Below are positions 39,509 to 40,747 of a stretch of DNA of 40,747 nucleotides, one piece after another. Source of the stretch: Planctomycetia bacterium (GTDB taxonomy: Bacteria; Planctomycetota; UBA1135; GCA-002686595); the NCBI GenBank assembly GCA_005778045.1, contig SXKQ01000089.1, positions 1-40,747 of the forward strand. Reading direction: 5' to 3'. The notes below the pieces were generated by a model. That model was given only the letters and a program-made list of their open reading frames with translations. It made no database searches and was not told the origin of the DNA. The position numbers and the translations under genes were made by a program. The stretch's first letter is position 1; every line of letters starts with the position of its first letter.

Positions 39509-40747
39509 ATGACCATCTCGATGTACTCCGAGCACCGCCGACGCGCCCTCGCGGTGCTCGAAACACGCGCGGCCGCGGCGCTCGTGTTCACCAACCGCTC
39601 GAAGACGCGCAACCACGATGCCGAGTACCGCTTCCGGCCGGACAGCGACTTCTGGTGGCTGACAGGCTTCGGCGAGCCCGAGAGCGCGCTCGTGCTGCTG
39701 CCTCCGAGCGAGCAGAAGCCGGCGCGCTGCGTGCTGTTCCTGCGCGAGCGCAACCGCGACGCGGAGATCTGGAGCGGCCGCCGGCTCGGCCCCGAACGCG
39801 CCGTGGCCACGCTCGGCGTCGACGAGGCGTATCCCTTCTCCGAGCTCGAGAAGCGCCTCCCGGACCTGCTCAAAGGACACGCCAAGCTCGTGTACCGTGC
39901 CGGCGTCGACGAGGCGCGGGACCGCGAGGTGTTCGGTGTGCTGACGCGGCTGCGCGCACTCGCCCGCCAGCCGAGTCCGGTGCCGACCGAGCTGAGCGAC
40001 CCAGCGCTGGTATTCCACGAGCTGCGGCTCTTCAAGAGCGAGCGCGAGCTCGAGGTGATGCGCCGTGCGGCGGAGTTCACGGTTGCAGGGCACGTCGCCG
40101 CCATGCGCGCGACGCGGCCGGGGATGAACGAACGCGAGGTCGAGGCGATCGTCGAGTACGAGTTCCGCCGGCACGGTTCGAACGGCTGCGCCTACAACTC
40201 GATCGTGGCGGGCGGCGCCAACGCCCGCATCCTGCACTACATCGAGAACGACCAGCAGCTGCGCGCGAGCGATCTGCTGCTGATCGATGCCGGCGCGGAG
40301 TGCGAGCACTATGCCTGCGACATCACGCGCACCTTCCCCGTCGGCGGCCGCTTCTCGCCCGAGCAGCGCGCGCTGTACGAAGTGGTCCTCGCGGCGCAGC
40401 TCGAGGCGATCGAGCTCGTGCGTCCGGGGACGCGCTTCGACGCGGTGCACCGGCGCGCGCTGCGCACGCTCGTCGAGGGCCTGTGTCGCCTCGGGCTCCT
40501 GCAGGGCAGCGTCGACGAGGCGCTCGAGAAGGAGACCTACCGGCGTTTCTACATGCACCGCACGAGCCACTGGCTCGGGCTCGATGTGCACGACTGCGGC
40601 GCCTATGTGGTCGAACGCGAGTCGCGCGTCCTCGCGCCCGGCATGGTGCTGACGATCGAGCCGGGCCTGTACGTAGCCGAGGACGAGGACACCGTCGACG
40701 TCCGCTGGCGCGGCAGCGGCATCCGCATCGAGGACGACGTGCTCGTC
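39509..40747 (+). CDS. pepP: Xaa-Pro aminopeptidase (aminopeptidase P), truncated by window end
   Basis: The 413 visible residues comprise the N-terminal non-catalytic domain (SKTRNHDAEYRFRPDSDFWWLTGF) and most of the pita-bread metallopeptidase domain. All dinuclear-metal ligands are seen: Asp in LLIDAGAE, Asp in YACDITRTF, His in RTSHWLGLDVHD, Glu in VLTIEPGLYV and Glu in GIRIEDDVLV. The enzyme releases N-terminal residues next to proline. Only the final few dozen residues are missing. A start at ATG 39509 lies in reach of a GA-rich context but has no strong Shine-Dalgarno. Confidence 0.93.
   Translation, partial: MTISMYSEHRRRALAVLETRAAAALVFTNRSKTRNHDAEYRFRPDSDFWWLTGFGEPESALVLLPPSEQKPARCVLFLRERNRDAEIWSGRRLGPERAVATLGVDEAYPFSELEKRLPDLLKGHAKLVYRAGVDEARDREVFGVLTRLRALARQPSPVPTELSDPALVFHELRLFKSERELEVMRRAAEFTVAGHVAAMRATRPGMNEREVEAIVEYEFRRHGSNGCAYNSIVAGGANARILHYIENDQQLRASDLLLIDAGAECEHYACDITRTFPVGGRFSPEQRALYEVVLAAQLEAIELVRPGTRFDAVHRRALRTLVEGLCRLGLLQGSVDEALEKETYRRFYMHRTSHWLGLDVHDCGAYVVERESRVLAPGMVLTIEPGLYVAEDEDTVDVRWRGSGIRIEDDVLV

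Overview
The window is 40.7 kb of very GC-rich bacterial chromosome. It is densely packed with genes in short operons, many sharing ATGA, GTGA or TTGA stop/start overlaps. It holds one tRNA and shows no insertion sequence, prophage or CRISPR array. Many products are exported (short signal peptides, lipoboxes, HEAT and coiled-coil proteins). With an S46 peptidase, a deoxyhypusine-synthase homologue, ebo-type genes and a PEGA-like lipoprotein remnant, this suggests a high-GC Planctomycetota-like or other deep-branching Gram-negative lineage. That placement is inference from gene content, not a phylogenetic result.

Layout. 1-3.7 kb: a truncated ABC-transporter ATPase, a PTPS/QueD-fold protein with an E-x2-HGH (PTPS-III type) motif, a pseudopilin-like protein, an FkbM methyltransferase, an amidohydrolase, and a decayed PEGA-like lipoprotein. 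3.7-7.5 kb: a minus-strand operon of coiled-coil lipoprotein, squalene-cyclase-repeat protein, EboA and a TatD-like hydrolase (EboB-type). An EboE-type protein lies 32 kb away at 36.8-38.0 kb. 7.7-11.4 kb: delta-1-pyrroline-5-carboxylate dehydrogenase (pruA), a structured non-coding stretch ending in a strong terminator, then a Tm-1/UPF0261 protein and a cupin. 11.4-14.5 kb: three tandem copies of one methyltransferase family, the middle copy a clear pseudogene, with a G10 tract nearby. 14.7-18.1 kb: a frameshifted lipoprotein, quinolinate synthase (nadA) and a sulfatase-fold protein lacking its usual active-site residues. 18.1-22.5 kb: a second structured stretch plus terminator, an RlmN-family radical SAM enzyme, an S46 dipeptidyl-peptidase and a cyclase-family lipoprotein. 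22.5-26.7 kb: a Rieske protein, a threonine-synthase homologue whose PLP lysine is alanine, an RmlC-like epimerase, a sulfotransferase and a deoxyhypusine-synthase homologue. 26.7-34.4 kb: a long minus-strand operon of MFS transporter, frameshifted pabB, HEAT protein, membrane-anchored protein, lipoprotein, xseA and a family 2 glycosyltransferase. 34.5-40.7 kb: a small secreted coiled-coil protein, a DUF2203 protein, a XerC/D recombinase, tRNA-Glu, EboE, a Trm112-like protein, an unknown secreted protein and a truncated aminopeptidase P.

The strongest leads are: (i) the ebo-type genes, with eboA translationally coupled to a squalene-cyclase-like secreted protein; (ii) two enzyme-fold proteins (threonine synthase, sulfatase) that keep the fold signature but have lost catalytic residues; (iii) two non-coding structured stretches, each ending in a strong intrinsic terminator just upstream of a gene; (iv) four damaged reading frames (pabB, a methyltransferase, a lipoprotein, a PEGA-like protein), two of them broken at simple-sequence runs, which may be slippage, real decay or assembly error. 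Folate synthesis is touched twice (PTPS-III-like protein, pabB), NAD synthesis once (nadA).
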